Positions 35,225 to 45,462 of a stretch of DNA of 64,000 nt are shown here, in pieces. Positions within the stretch are counted from its first letter, which is position 1. Each line of letters starts with the position of its first letter. The DNA comes from Paracoccus sp. S-4012 (GTDB lineage: Bacteria > Pseudomonadota > Alphaproteobacteria > Rhodobacterales > Rhodobacteraceae), in the NCBI RefSeq assembly GCF_009674885.1, contig NZ_WKKA01000009.1:42281-106280 (forward strand), in the 5' to 3' direction. A program made the translations under genes and the position numbers. A model generated the notes under the pieces. That model did not search any database. It was given only the letters and a program-made list of their open reading frames with translations, and was not told where the DNA came from.

Positions 35225-37993
35225 GTGGCCGACACCCCCGAAAATCCGCCCGAAGACGAGGATGACGGCGCGCCCGAGCGCGTGCCGATGGCGCATGACG
35301 GCCCGGTGATCGACATCGCCGAGGAGATGCGCTCGGCCTATCTCGACTACGCCATGTCGGTGATCGTCAGCCGCGCGATCCCGGACCTGCGCGACGGGCT
35401 GAAGCCCGTCCACCGGCGCATCCTGTTCGCCATGGGCGAGACCGGCAACACCTTCGACAAGCCCTACCGCAAGTCCGCCCGCCCGGTGGGCGACGTCATG
35501 GGCAAGTATCACCCGCATGGCGACGCCTCGATCTACGACGCGCTCGTGCGGATGGCGCAGGATTTCTCGATGAGCCTGCCGCTGCTCGACGGGCAAGGCA
35601 ACTTCGGCTCGATGGACGGCGACCCGGCGGCGGCGATGCGCTATACCGAGGTCCGCATGGCCAAGGCGGCGAACTGGCTGCTGGCCGACATCGACAAGGA
35701 CACGGTCGACTTCCAAGACAACTACGACGGCAAGGACCGCGAGCCGACCGTCCTGCCGGCGCGGTTCCCCAACATGCTGGTCAACGGCGCGGGCGGCATC
35801 GCCGTCGGCATGGCGACCAACATCCCGCCCCACAACCTCGGCGAGGTCGTGGACGCCTGCCTCGCGCTGATCGCCCAGCCCGACATCGCGACCGAGCGGC
35901 TGATGGAGATCATCCCCGGCCCGGACTTCCCGACCGGCGGCGTGATCCTCGGCCGCTCGGGCGCGCGGAAGGCCTATCTGGAGGGGCGCGGCAGCATCGT
36001 GATCCGCGCCAAGGTCCACATGGAGACCGGACGCGGCGGGCGCGAGGTCATCGTCCTCGACGAGATCCCCTATCAGGTCAACAAGGCCACGATGATCGAG
36101 CGCATCGCGGAACTGGCCAAGGAGAAGCGGATCGAGGGCATCGCCCATGTCCAGGACGAGAGCGACCGCACCGGCGTGCGGGTCGTGATCGAACTGCGCC
36201 GGGATGCCACGGCCGACGTGGTGCTGAACCAGCTGTGGCGCTTCACGCCGATGCAGACCAGCTTTGGCGCCAACATGCTGGCGCTGAACGGCGGCCGCCC
36301 CGAGCAGCTGACGCTGCGCGACTTCCTCACGCACTTTCTGAGCTTCCGCGAGGAGGTCGTCGCCCGCCGCACCGCGTTCGAGCTGAACCGTGCCCGCGAG
36401 CGCAGCCACATCCTCTGCGGCCTCGCGGTGGCGGTCTCGAACGTGGACGAGGTGGTCGCCACCATTCGCGCCTCGGCAGACCCGGCGGAGGCGCGCGCGC
36501 GACTGATGGAGCGCCGCTGGCCGGCAAAGAACATCATCGAATACCTGCGCCTGATCGACGACCCGCGCCATCCGGTGAACGAGGACGGGACCTACAACCT
36601 CTCGGAGGCGCAGGCCCGCGCGATCCTCGACCTGCGGCTGCAGCGTCTGACGGCGATGGGGGTGCAGGAGGTCACGGACGAGCTGAAGGCGCTGGCCGAG
36701 GCGATCCGCGACTACCTCGCCATCCTTGCCTCGCGCGAGCGGATCATGGGCATCATCGGTGACGAACTGCGCGAGGCGAAGGAGCTTTTCGCCGTGCCGC
36801 GCCGGACCGAGATCGGCGAATGGGCGGGCGACCTCGACGACGAGGACCTGATCGAGCGCGAGGAGATGGTCGTGACGATCACCTCCGGCGGCTACATCAA
36901 GCGCACCGCGCTGGCCGAGTTCCGCGCCCAGCGGCGCGGCGGCAAGGGCCTGTCGGGCATGTCGATGAAGGACGACGACGTGGTGACGACCCTCTTCGTC
37001 GCCAACACGCATACCGAGCTTCTGTTCTTCACCACCGACGGCATGGTCTACCGCCTCAAGACCTGGCGGCTGCCGCTGGGCGGGCGGGCGACGCGCGGCA
37101 AGGCGCTGGTCAACCTGCTGCCGATCACCTCCGGGACCGGGATCGCCGCGCTGATGCCGGTGGATGCGCCGCAGGACGAGTGGGACGCGCTGCAGATCGT
37201 CTTCGCCACCTCCGACGGGGACGTGCGGCGGAATGCGCTGAGCGATTTCACCAACGTCATGAGGAACGGCAAGATCGCCATGAAGCTGCCCGAGGGTGTG
37301 CGGCTGGTGAACGCCCGCATCGCCGATGAGGGTGACGACGTGATGCTGGTGACGGCGCTGGGCCGCGCGATCCGCTTCCCCACGACCGCCGTGCGGGTCT
37401 TCAAGGGCCGCGATTCGACCGGCGTGCGCGGCATCCGCCTTGCCAAGGGCGACGAGGTCGTCAGCATGTCGGTCATCCGCCACTTCGAGGCGACCCCGGA
37501 AGAGCGGGCGACCTACATCCGCATGCGCCGCGCGGTCGAGGGCGCGCTGGACGATGGGGCCGAGCCCGATGAGGACGAGGCCGTGGCCGAAGGCCCGATC
37601 TCGCCCGAGCGCTATGCCGAGATGTCGGCGCATGAGGATCTGATCCTGACGGTGACGGCGCGCGGGTCGGGCAAGCTGTCCAGCTCGCACGACTACCCGG
37701 TGCGCGGGCGCGGCGGTCAGGGCGTGATGGCGATGGACCGCGCGATGCGCGGCGGCCCGCTGGTCGCCTCCTTCCCGGTCGAGCGCGACGACCAGATCAT
37801 GCTCGCGACCTCATCGGGGCAGTCGATCCGGGTGCCGGTGGACGGCATCAGCTTCCGCTCGCGCTCGGCCGGGGGCGTGCGGCTACTGAATGCGGCCGAG
37901 GGCGAGGAAGTGGTGTCGGTCGCGCGGGTGGCGGAGACGGGCGTGCCCGAGAACGGGGAAAACGGCGGCAACGGGGAGGTCGAGGGGGCGTGA
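35225..37993 (+). CDS. gyrA: DNA gyrase subunit A
   Basis: A 922-residue GyrA with a GTG start. The breakage-reunion domain has [35 protein letters not shown] and [10 protein letters not shown] with catalytic Tyr140. The GyrA box QRRGGKG is present at about residue 564, confirming gyrase and not ParC, and six C-terminal blade repeats follow. In the quinolone region the residue matching E. coli Ser83 is Ala101, followed by Ser102 and Asp105 (E. coli Asp87). An acidic insert lies near residues 770-795 ([15 protein letters not shown]). Cytoplasmic; introduces negative supercoils with GyrB. Confidence 0.97.
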   Translation: MADTPENPPEDEDDGAPERVPMAHDGPVIDIAEEMRSAYLDYAMSVIVSRAIPDLRDGLKPVHRRILFAMGETGNTFDKPYRKSARPVGDVMGKYHPHGDASIYDALVRMAQDFSMSLPLLDGQGNFGSMDGDPAAAMRYTEVRMAKAANWLLADIDKDTVDFQDNYDGKDREPTVLPARFPNMLVNGAGGIAVGMATNIPPHNLGEVVDACLALIAQPDIATERLMEIIPGPDFPTGGVILGRSGARKAYLEGRGSIVIRAKVHMETGRGGREVIVLDEIPYQVNKATMIERIAELAKEKRIEGIAHVQDESDRTGVRVVIELRRDATADVVLNQLWRFTPMQTSFGANMLALNGGRPEQLTLRDFLTHFLSFREEVVARRTAFELNRARERSHILCGLAVAVSNVDEVVATIRASADPAEARARLMERRWPAKNIIEYLRLIDDPRHPVNEDGTYNLSEAQARAILDLRLQRLTAMGVQEVTDELKALAEAIRDYLAILASRERIMGIIGDELREAKELFAVPRRTEIGEWAGDLDDEDLIEREEMVVTITSGGYIKRTALAEFRAQRRGGKGLSGMSMKDDDVVTTLFVANTHTELLFFTTDGMVYRLKTWRLPLGGRATRGKALVNLLPITSGTGIAALMPVDAPQDEWDALQIVFATSDGDVRRNALSDFTNVMRNGKIAMKLPEGVRLVNARIADEGDDVMLVTALGRAIRFPTTAVRVFKGRDSTGVRGIRLAKGDEVVSMSVIRHFEATPEERATYIRMRRAVEGALDDGAEPDEDEAVAEGPISPERYAEMSAHEDLILTVTARGSGKLSSSHDYPVRGRGGQGVMAMDRAMRGGPLVASFPVERDDQIMLATSSGQSIRVPVDGISFRSRSAGGVRLLNAAEGEEVVSVARVAETGVPENGENGGNGEVEGA

Positions 37994-38179
37994 GGCGACA
38001 GGCTTCCGAGGCCCGGCCCCGCAAGGGGAACGGGCGCTGACGGCACCATCCCGCGAGACCTGCTCCCTGCCCTCTCGGCGGTGAGGGCTGCGGGCGGGGC
38101 GCCGCGCGGACCGGCTGCGGGCGGGCTCACATCGCGCCCCATCCCGGTTCGGCAACCCGCGGGCCGCCCTCGTGAACCC

Positions 38180-40714
38180 TCACCGCTGCCCCGGCCCGTC
38201 CCCGTCCCCGTCGCCATCATCCCCTGCGTCCTCGAGCCCGCTCGCGCTCGCCCCGGCGATCCGCGGATCGAGCTCGTCGTCCTCCTCCCGCCTGGCGCGG
38301 GGCCGCTTCGGCCCCTGCCGCTCGGCGTCCTCGCGCGCATCGCCCGCCCCCACGACCGGGGGCACCGGCGCCGGCAGCGCCTCGGGGTTGCGCACCCAGA
38401 CGTCGCGCTGGGCAAAGGGGATCTGGATGCCCTCGGCCGCGAAGCGCTCGATGATCTGGTGGCGGATCTCGCTCGAGACCGACAGGCCCTGGTTGATGTC
38501 CGACAGCACCGCGCGGATCTCGAAGTCGAGGCCATCGGCGTGGAAGCCCATGAACACCGTCGAGGGGGCGGGCTCGATCAGCACCGTGGGCTGGTCCTCG
38601 GCGATCTCCTGCAGCATGGCCGCGACGCGGCGGGTGTTGCTGCCATGCGCCACCGGCACCCGCACGATGATCCGGCCGGCGGAGGTGCCGCGGGTCCAGT
38701 TCGTCACCTCCTTGGCGATGAAGTCTTGGTTCGGCACCACCACGATCGTGCGGTCGAAGGTCTGGATCTGGGTCGAGCGCACCGACATCTTGCGCACATA
38801 GCCCTCGGCCCCCCCCACGCGGACCCAGTCGCCGACCGTGACCGGCCGCTCGATCAGCAGGATGATGCCCGAGACGAAGTTCGACACCACGTTCTGCAGG
38901 CCGAAGCCGATCCCGACCGAAAGCGCACCGGCGACGATCGCCAGCGAGCTGAGGTCGATCCCGGCGGCGAGGATTGCGATGATCGCCGCCATGACGATCC
39001 CCAGATAGCCGAGCCCCGAGACGATCGCCGACTGGCCGCCCCTGTCCATCCGGGTGCGCGGCAGGATCGAATTGCGGAAGGCGCTCTGCACCACGCGCGT
39101 GATCGCGTAGCCGACGCTGAACACGATGAAGAAGGTCAGGATCGCGCCGGGCGAGAGGCGGAAAGTGCCGATCGCGAGGCCCTGCCCTGCCCGCGTCCAG
39201 ACCTCGGCCAGATCCTCCACCCGCGCGCCCCAGACGAGGGCCAGGACCGGGAAAGCCGCGAGGACCAGCCCGAACCCGATCAGCACCGGCGCAAGCGCCG
39301 TGTTCGCCCCCTCGCGCGAGCCGGTGATGAGCAGCCACAGGTCGGCGATGAACTTCTGGAGGAGCAGCACGACGCCGATCACCGCCAGCGTGATCGCCGT
39401 GGGCCACAGGATCGCGTTGGCCAGCGAGGTCCAGCCAAGCAGCGCGGCCAGCGGCGCGATCAGCGCCACGAGCCTCGAGAGGCTTGCGGCGGCGGCGAAG
39501 ACGCGGTCCAGCGGCGGCATCAGCTCGGCCGTGTCCCCCGGCTCCGGCCGCCGCAGCAGATGACCGAGGCGGAGGAGCGCGAACGAGCCCACGAGGATCA
39601 TCGGCAGGTGCCAGACCCCGCCCGCGGCGTCCGAGAAGATCACCGGGACGCTGGAGAAATCCGCATCCTCGTGGTCGATGCCCGCCAGCGGCAGCATCGC
39701 GCGCGACAGCAGCTGGTAGAGCGCGAAGGCGGCCGCGAGGACGATCGCCTTGCGCCGGGCCCGGTGCCGCCGCGGCGGCTTGAGTTCGAGGATCGCGGGC
39801 TCGTCGGGGTGGGGCGGCAGCAGGTTCTGTGCGATCCAGCGGCCGGCGAAGAAGCTGAAGCCCGCGACCGGCGCCGCATGCAGGAACGGCCTCCCCCAGT
39901 CGCCGACGAGGCCGCCGCGGTCGAAGGCAAGCGCCACCAGCCAGACGCCCGCGACCGGCAGCACGATCTGGCCGAGCGAGGCCAGGAAATCCACCGCCCC
40001 CGAGGCCCCCGGCGAGAGCCGGGCCGAGAGGCGGGCCGGCAGCCGGTCCACCCAGGCGCGGCCTGCGGTCAGCAGCAGCACCGCCACGGCCAGCAGCAGC
40101 AGCGACTGCGCGGCGCGCGGGCCGAACGCGGTCTCGGTGAGGGCGGCCTGCGTGTCGGTCACGAGGCCCGTCAGCAGCGCCATGCCATCGCCGAGCGCGG
40201 CCGCCCAGCTCGATGGCAGCAGCGGCGAGGGCGTCTGGCGCAGCACCGCGGTCGCCTGCAGCCCGCGCCGGGCGCGGTCGATCTGCGCCACGAGGCCGTC
40301 GGCGCGGCCATAGGCCTCTGTCGCGCGCAGCGCCGGCGCCTGCTCGACCTCGATCTCGGCGCGCAGGTCGGCGCGCCGTGCCGCAACGTCGGCGGCCTCC
40401 TCGGCGCCCTCCGCCGGGGGTGGCCCGAGCGCCGCGACCTGGTCGCGCAGCGTGGCCAGCCGCGTCGACCTGACATTCTGCGCGGCGAGAAACTGCGCTC
40501 GCCAGTCCACGACATCCGCCCGCAGCCGCTGCAGCTCGCCATCGCCGAGGTCACCCCCGTCGAGCGCCGCCTCGGCCCGTTCGGCAAAGTTCTCCCAGGC
40601 CGTGTAGTCCGGCCCCGGCGTCTGCGCCGCCGCCGCCAGTGCCGCAGCGAGGCCGAGCAGAAGCGCCAGGATCAGGGTCCTGACCTGCACGACCGGAAAG
40701 GCTGTGGCCGACAT
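38180..40714 (-). CDS. Mechanosensitive ion channel protein with DUF3772 domain (MscK-like)
   Basis: An 844-residue membrane protein. A signal peptide (LILALLLGLAAALAAAAQ) precedes a coiled periplasmic region and a DUF3772 segment. Ten or more helices follow, then the MscS core near residues 560-780, with GLGFGLQNVVSNFVSGIILL-type sequence (here VGIGFGLQNVVSNFVSG), IERPVTVGDWVRVGGAEGYV and RSTQIQTFDRTIVVVPNQDF. It should open under membrane tension after osmotic downshock. The C-terminal ~60 residues are charged and poorly conserved. The start overlaps the stop of the cysteine synthase gene (ATGA). Confidence 0.92.
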   Translation of the reverse strand: MSATAFPVVQVRTLILALLLGLAAALAAAAQTPGPDYTAWENFAERAEAALDGGDLGDGELQRLRADVVDWRAQFLAAQNVRSTRLATLRDQVAALGPPPAEGAEEAADVAARRADLRAEIEVEQAPALRATEAYGRADGLVAQIDRARRGLQATAVLRQTPSPLLPSSWAAALGDGMALLTGLVTDTQAALTETAFGPRAAQSLLLLAVAVLLLTAGRAWVDRLPARLSARLSPGASGAVDFLASLGQIVLPVAGVWLVALAFDRGGLVGDWGRPFLHAAPVAGFSFFAGRWIAQNLLPPHPDEPAILELKPPRRHRARRKAIVLAAAFALYQLLSRAMLPLAGIDHEDADFSSVPVIFSDAAGGVWHLPMILVGSFALLRLGHLLRRPEPGDTAELMPPLDRVFAAAASLSRLVALIAPLAALLGWTSLANAILWPTAITLAVIGVVLLLQKFIADLWLLITGSREGANTALAPVLIGFGLVLAAFPVLALVWGARVEDLAEVWTRAGQGLAIGTFRLSPGAILTFFIVFSVGYAITRVVQSAFRNSILPRTRMDRGGQSAIVSGLGYLGIVMAAIIAILAAGIDLSSLAIVAGALSVGIGFGLQNVVSNFVSGIILLIERPVTVGDWVRVGGAEGYVRKMSVRSTQIQTFDRTIVVVPNQDFIAKEVTNWTRGTSAGRIIVRVPVAHGSNTRRVAAMLQEIAEDQPTVLIEPAPSTVFMGFHADGLDFEIRAVLSDINQGLSVSSEIRHQIIERFAAEGIQIPFAQRDVWVRNPEALPAPVPPVVGAGDAREDAERQGPKRPRARREEDDELDPRIAGASASGLEDAGDDGDGDGDGPGQR

Positions 40715-41745
40715 CAGCCCTCACGCATGTCCGGCACGGGGGCGGGCTCGTCCACCAGCCATTCGGGCAGCGGCAGGCCCTTCTCGCGCAGGAAGGCCGG
40801 GTTCCACAGCTTGCCCATGTAGCGGCTGCCGCTGTCGCAGAGCACGGTGACGATGGTGTGCCCCGGGCCCATCTCGCGCGCCATGCGCACCGCGCCCGCG
40901 ACGTTGATCGCGGAACTACCGCCGAGGATCATCCCCTCCTCGCGCGCGAGATCCCACAGGAACGGCAGCGCCTCGGCGTCCGGGATGCGCCACGCCATGT
41001 CGGGGCGGAAGCCCTCGAGGTTGGCGGTGACGCGCCCCTGCCCGATGCCTTCGGTGATCGAGTTGCCGGGCGCCTCGAAGGCCCCGGTGGTGTAGTAGCT
41101 GTAAAGCGCCGCGCCCTCGGGATCGGCGAGGCCGATCTTCACGCCCCTCGGCTGCAACGCATCGGCCACCCCGGCGATCGTGCCGCCCGAACCGACCGCG
41201 CAGGTGAAGCCGTCGACGCGGCCGCCGGTCTGCTCCCAGATTTCGGGGCCGGTGGTCTCGGCATGGGCGGCGCGGTTCACCGGGTTGTCGAACTGGTTGG
41301 CCCAGATCGCGCCTCCCGGCTCGGAAGCGGCGAGCGCCTCGGCCAACCGGCCCGAGTAGCGCACATAGTTGTCGGGGTCGCGGTAGGGTTTCGCGGGCAC
41401 CTCGACCAGACGCGCGCCCGCGAGGCGCAGCGCGTCCTTCTTCTCCTGACTCTGGGTCTCGGGGATGACGATGACGGTGCGGAAGCCCATCGAGGCGCCG
41501 ATGGTGGCGAGCCCGATGCCGGTGTTGCCCGCCGTCCCCTCGACGATGGTGCCGCCGGGCCGCAGCTCGCCCTTCGCCACCGCGTCGCGGATGATCCACA
41601 GCGCCGCGCGGTCCTTGACCGAGCCGCCGGGGTTCATCCATTCGGCCTTGCCCCAGATTTCGCAGCCGGTCTCCTCGGAGGCGCGCTTGAGCCGGATCAG
41701 CGGCGTGCGGCCGACGGCGGCCGCAAGGTCGGGACTGGTCAGCAT
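40714..41745 (-). CDS. cysK: Cysteine synthase (PLP-dependent, CysK family)
   Basis: A 343-residue PLP enzyme. The PLP lysine is in NPGGSVKDRAALW, the substrate loop is VEGTAGNTGIGLATIGASMG, and the phosphate-binding loop is CAVGSGGTIAGVADAL. VTVLCDSGSRYMGKLWN is the family ending. It makes cysteine from O-acetylserine and sulfide. TAGNTG instead of TSGNTG marks the longer cysteine-synthase subgroup found in alphaproteobacteria, so some uncertainty over substrate remains. I chose the start at MLTSPDLAAAVGRTPL. It is followed without a gap by the channel gene. Confidence 0.9.
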   Translation of the reverse strand: MLTSPDLAAAVGRTPLIRLKRASEETGCEIWGKAEWMNPGGSVKDRAALWIIRDAVAKGELRPGGTIVEGTAGNTGIGLATIGASMGFRTVIVIPETQSQEKKDALRLAGARLVEVPAKPYRDPDNYVRYSGRLAEALAASEPGGAIWANQFDNPVNRAAHAETTGPEIWEQTGGRVDGFTCAVGSGGTIAGVADALQPRGVKIGLADPEGAALYSYYTTGAFEAPGNSITEGIGQGRVTANLEGFRPDMAWRIPDAEALPFLWDLAREEGMILGGSSAINVAGAVRMAREMGPGHTIVTVLCDSGSRYMGKLWNPAFLREKGLPLPEWLVDEPAPVPDMREG

Positions 41746-41814
41746 CGCGGCACCTCGCAAGGGATCGGGCCAAGGCTTACCGGCGCCCTCCCCGCGCGGC
41801 AACCCTGCCCCGCC

Positions 41815-42915
41815 TCACGCGGTTCCGGCGCGCCGCTGCAGCCCCGACGCCTCGAGCGCCAGCCACAGGGCGAGAAGCGTGAGCGGGGAATTGGGCAACT
41901 CCCCCGCCCGCGCCATCCGCGTCAGCGCCGCCCGCGGCAGCAAATGGGCGCGGATGTCCTCGGCCTCGGTCTCGAGCCCGCCGAGGCCCCCGGCATCGTC
42001 CGGCAGGTCGCAGAGCGCGATGAAGCTGTAGATGTATTCGTTGAACGATCCCGGCGAGGCATAGCCCGCAGGCCCCGCCACGAGGCGCGCGGGATCGAGG
42101 TTCAGCCCCGCTTCCTCTTCCGCCTCGCGGATGGCGGTCTCCGCCGGCGTCTCGCCGGGATCGATGCGGCCGGCGATCGGCTCCAGCATCCAGGGCTGCG
42201 CCTCGCCGCGGGCCGCCACGGCGGCGCGGAACTGGTCGATGACCAGCACCCGGTCGCGCGCCGGGTCCCAGGGCAGCACCGTCACCGCATCGCCCGCGAC
42301 GAAGACCTCGCGCGTGAGGCGCGGCCCCATGCGGCCGTCATGGCGGCGGTGGACCAGGTCGAGTTCCTCCACCGCGAAATGCCCGGCATGAAGCATCCGC
42401 CGCTTGACGAGCCGCCAGTTGTCCGGCCGGACCGGCGGCAGCAGGCCACCGGGGTCCGACCGCCGCTCGGCCGCCCCGCGCAGCCGCGATGCGGCGGCGA
42501 CAGCGATCTGGGGCAGGCGTCGCCGGAGGGCGTCGGCGGTCATGCCGGGAGGCGCGGCGAGGATCTCGCCGGCGATGGCGGCGGCGAGGTCGTGGTCGGG
42601 CGGAGTGACCGAAGCCGTCGCTTCGCCGCGCCGCGGGGAGAGGCCGAGGCCCGGCCCTGCGGGCGTCTCCACCGCCTCGAGGCCGAAGACCGCCGCATAG
42701 CGGTCGAGCCCCTCCGAGGCGGCGACCCGCCGCGCCGGAACCTCGCCCGACCCCGGCAGCAGCACCGGCCAGCCGCCGACCTCCACCCCGGCCCGGCCCC
42801 CGCCGCCGAGCCTTCCCGTCAGCGCCACCCTCTCGCCCTCGAGCCCAAGCGCCTCCGCCATGGCGTCGCCGGCCAGAACCCCGACCAGCAAAACCGCCTC
42901 CCCACCCGCCGCCAT
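41815..42915 (-). CDS. NUDIX hydrolase (ADP-ribose pyrophosphatase type) with N-terminal cyclotransferase-like domain
   Basis: A 366-residue two-domain protein. The C-terminal ~200 residues form an ADP-ribose pyrophosphatase-type NUDIX domain with the box GRIDPGETPAETAIREAEEE followed by AGLN, complete with the REUxEE core. The N-terminal ~150 residues (VLLVGVLAGDAMAEALGLEG ... GLDRYAAVFG) resemble gamma-glutamylcyclotransferase-like domains. This fusion is common in Rhodobacteraceae. Likely substrate is ADP-ribose or a related sugar nucleotide. The start is set at MAAGGEAVLL; nine upstream codons are also open. It lies 69 bases before cysK. Confidence 0.85.
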   Translation of the reverse strand: MAAGGEAVLLVGVLAGDAMAEALGLEGERVALTGRLGGGGRAGVEVGGWPVLLPGSGEVPARRVAASEGLDRYAAVFGLEAVETPAGPGLGLSPRRGEATASVTPPDHDLAAAIAGEILAAPPGMTADALRRRLPQIAVAAASRLRGAAERRSDPGGLLPPVRPDNWRLVKRRMLHAGHFAVEELDLVHRRHDGRMGPRLTREVFVAGDAVTVLPWDPARDRVLVIDQFRAAVAARGEAQPWMLEPIAGRIDPGETPAETAIREAEEEAGLNLDPARLVAGPAGYASPGSFNEYIYSFIALCDLPDDAGGLGGLETEAEDIRAHLLPRAALTRMARAGELPNSPLTLLALWLALEASGLQRRAGTA

Positions 42916-43029
42916 GCCGCCGCCCTCTCGCCCACCGCGCACCGCCGCCCGGCACCGCGCCGGCCTTCCGGGAAAAGCACTTGCACCGCAACCCGCAGCC
43001 CTCTACATCCGCGCCACCACCCCAAGCGC

Positions 43030-43119
43030 GGAGAGGTGCCGGAGTGGTCGATCGGGGCGGTCTCGAAAACCGTTGAGCCTTCACGGGTTCCGTGGGTTCG
43101 AATCCCACCCTCTCCGCCA
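43030..43119 (+). tRNA. tRNA-Ser (anticodon CGA), CCA encoded
   Basis: A 90-base tRNA with the long variable arm typical of tRNA-Ser. Acceptor strands are GGAGAGG and CCTCTCC, the anticodon loop is TCTCGAAAA with CGA, the T arm is CGTGGG-TTCGAAT-CCCACC-like, the discriminator is G, and CCA is encoded. It reads UCG serine codons. A tyrosine recombinase starts 99 bases downstream on the same strand, marking this 3' end as a likely integration site. Confidence 0.96.
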
Positions 43120-43217
43120 TCCATACTTTTGTGCCCAGCAGACGCTGATCTTCCTTGCATTGCTGGGGTTCGCGCTACAAGCCTTGCTACAAATCCCGCT
43201 ACAAACAGGGGCAAGGC

Positions 43218-44849
43218 ATGAAGCACGTTCAGCACGTCCGCGGGCGCTGGGTCGCCCGTATGACCGTCCCGGAGGAGCTGCGGCCGATCCTCAACATGCG
43301 GGAGCTGGTCGCGCCCCTCGGCACCGACAAGCGTCAGGCCGAGCGGCAGGCCCTCGCGGTCCTGAACCGCTTCCACGCGATCCTGGACGAAGCTCGCGAG
43401 GCGTATGAGGCGGGCCGGCCCACCCTCACGAGTGCAGCCAAGCTGCACTATCAGGCCGAGTTGGTTGCCGATGACCGTGAGCGGCTGGCACCGGGCGGCG
43501 CAAACGACTTCATGAAGGCATCCCGGCCGGTCTATGCGAACCGGCTGCGCCTCGCCCTGAGCGGCACCGACGGGCGCGAAGAGCTCGAGGCGCTGGTCGG
43601 CTATGCTGCTGACGATCTCGCCGGCAAGGGCTTCGCACCAGACGTTCCCCGGCATGTCTTGTTGCGCGCTCTCGCGGAGGTTCAGCTTGACGCCCTCGCC
43701 CGGTTCCAAGAGCGCGATGACGGCCGCGTGAAGCCCGGTGAACCGGCGAGCCCGCTGCTGACCGCCCCGGACCCTGAGCCCGCGGTAATGGCCCCCGCTG
43801 AACGCAAGGGCGGTCCCACCCTCTCCGACCTCCTTGGCGCATTCCACAACGAGCGAAGCGCTGGCGGGCGATCTCTCGCGCAGAAGACGATGGATGAGCA
43901 CAAGGGGGCCGTCCGCATGTTCGAGGAGTTCCTGGGTCAGACCGTGCCGGTCCGGTCTATCACGAAGCAGAAGATCATCGCCTACAAGCAGGCCCTGCTA
44001 GAAACGCCCACCCGCTACACTCTGCGGTTCAAAGGCCTGATGCTGCCCCAGGCGATCAAGGCCAACAAGAAGCGCGAAAAGCCATTCGAGACGCTGGACC
44101 CGCAGACGATCAACATGAAGTGGCTGTCGCATCTGTCGAGCATTCTGCAATGGGGCGCAAACAATGGCTTCATCGACATAAACCCGGCGCTCGGTGTCCG
44201 TGTGGACACGGGGAGCGCGGTTCACAAGGAACCAACCCGACTTCCGTTTGACCAGGAAGAATTGCAGCGCATTTTCGGACACCCCATGTTTAACGACCCG
44301 TCGCGCTACGAAACCCGGCAATGGGCAGTTCTGATGGCGCTCTACACCGGGGCACGATCGTCTTCAGAGTTCCGAAAAATCAAGCTAGCTGATGTTCGAG
44401 AGGAGCAGGGTGTCCCTGTCTTCGATTTGCGAGAGGCCACGAAGAACAGGCGGAGCAAACGCTTGGTGCCGATCCACAAGGACTTGCTTCAAATCGGCTT
44501 GCTCGCGTATGTCGCTAAGCTGCGCAGCCAGAACGAATCCCGCCTGTTCCCAGACTGGGAGCCCGAGGACAAGGTAAACAACTGGTTTCTTCGGACGTTC
44601 CGGAAGACGGTTGGCATCATGGACGCGCGCAAGGTCTTCCATTCGTTTCGGCACAACCTGAAGACCGAGCTGGTCCGCTCGGGTTGCACTCGTGAGCTTG
44701 CAGACCTGATCGCCGGACATGAGGACCAGTCTGCCGCTGCCGTCTATATTCACGAGGCACCGATCAAGCGCATGAAGGAGGCGCTTGATCGGGTCGACTT
44801 TCGCCTCCCAATCCCGATCTTGACCACTCGCTCCACTTCAAGAACATGA
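43218..44849 (+). CDS. int: Tyrosine-type site-specific recombinase/integrase
   Basis: A 543-residue integrase. The N-terminal part (MKHVQHVRGRWVARMTVPEE) is the arm-binding domain of the DUF6538-like, phage-type integrases, followed by a SAM-like core domain (PTLSDLLGAFHNERSAGGRS). The catalytic domain has Arg380 in LYTGARSSSEF, then HSFRHNLKTELVRSG (HxxR), LIAGHEDQSAAAVYIHE with the last His and the tyrosine nucleophile. All catalytic residues are present, so it should be active. The gene starts 99 bases after tRNA-Ser and reads away from it. Its GC content is lower after about 44100 than in the flanking core genes. Confidence 0.93.
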   Translation: MKHVQHVRGRWVARMTVPEELRPILNMRELVAPLGTDKRQAERQALAVLNRFHAILDEAREAYEAGRPTLTSAAKLHYQAELVADDRERLAPGGANDFMKASRPVYANRLRLALSGTDGREELEALVGYAADDLAGKGFAPDVPRHVLLRALAEVQLDALARFQERDDGRVKPGEPASPLLTAPDPEPAVMAPAERKGGPTLSDLLGAFHNERSAGGRSLAQKTMDEHKGAVRMFEEFLGQTVPVRSITKQKIIAYKQALLETPTRYTLRFKGLMLPQAIKANKKREKPFETLDPQTINMKWLSHLSSILQWGANNGFIDINPALGVRVDTGSAVHKEPTRLPFDQEELQRIFGHPMFNDPSRYETRQWAVLMALYTGARSSSEFRKIKLADVREEQGVPVFDLREATKNRRSKRLVPIHKDLLQIGLLAYVAKLRSQNESRLFPDWEPEDKVNNWFLRTFRKTVGIMDARKVFHSFRHNLKTELVRSGCTRELADLIAGHEDQSAAAVYIHEAPIKRMKEALDRVDFRLPIPILTTRSTSRT

Positions 44850-45057
44850 GCATGCTCATTGCTCAAGGTCCTGAAATGCGGGCTGCGGCTGTGGTCTAAC
44901 CAGTGCCGCGACGAGATCGCAAACCCAACGCAGCTTGGATGGCACGAGAAAAATCTCGCCACAGTGGCGACCAACTCGTCGCCGATCCCTCGTGCTTACA
45001 ATGGGCGGAGGAGACCCCCTGCATTCGCTGGTGGGCCTCGCGCGCGACCGAGGAGGC

Positions 45058-45462
45058 TCACGACCCCTTCTTGAAGAACGTCCTGATCATCGCCCGTGCC
45101 TTGGCAGTCAACGACGGGTCAGAATTGTCGGACGCGTCACGGATCTCGGACAGCCAGGCCAGTTCATTTCTCGAAACGGGAGTCCCAAAGATCGAAATCA
45201 CCGCTGCAGCACCTGCCGGACCGATCGACTGATCCAAAGACAATCGCATCAACAATGCGGGGTCCACTTCGATAGCTCGAGCGAGATCGGGAACCCGATC
45301 CAGCGGAATCTTGGAGCTACCGTTCTTCAGGAGCGAGACGAAGTTGGCGTTGTTGAAACCAGCCTCACGCGCGATTTCCGATTGTGTCTTTCTCCCCTGG
45401 AGATCTCGGATGTGCTCGCGAAGCAGGTTGGCAGCTGGCGTGTTATGGAATGGTTTGGTCAT
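45058..45462 (-). CDS. XRE-type helix-turn-helix regulator
   Basis: A 134-residue protein. The N-terminal half has a Cro/C1-type helix-turn-helix: GRKTQSEIAREAGFNNANFV, then SLLKNGSSKIPLDRVPDLAR. The second half is unfamiliar (AAVISIFGTPVSRNELAWLS). It converges on the integrase and may control island genes, but no operator was identified in front of it. It is intact and of lower GC than core genes. Confidence 0.8.
   Translation of the reverse strand: MTKPFHNTPAANLLREHIRDLQGRKTQSEIAREAGFNNANFVSLLKNGSSKIPLDRVPDLARAIEVDPALLMRLSLDQSIGPAGAAAVISIFGTPVSRNELAWLSEIRDASDNSDPSLTAKARAMIRTFFKKGS

Noticed and set aside
43815..43830. A 14-base match (TCCCACCCTCTCCG) in the integrase gene to the 3' end of tRNA-Ser, as a possible second attachment site.
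   Set aside because: It encodes the common integrase motif PTLSDLL in frame and lies inside the gene next to the tRNA, where no right end could be.
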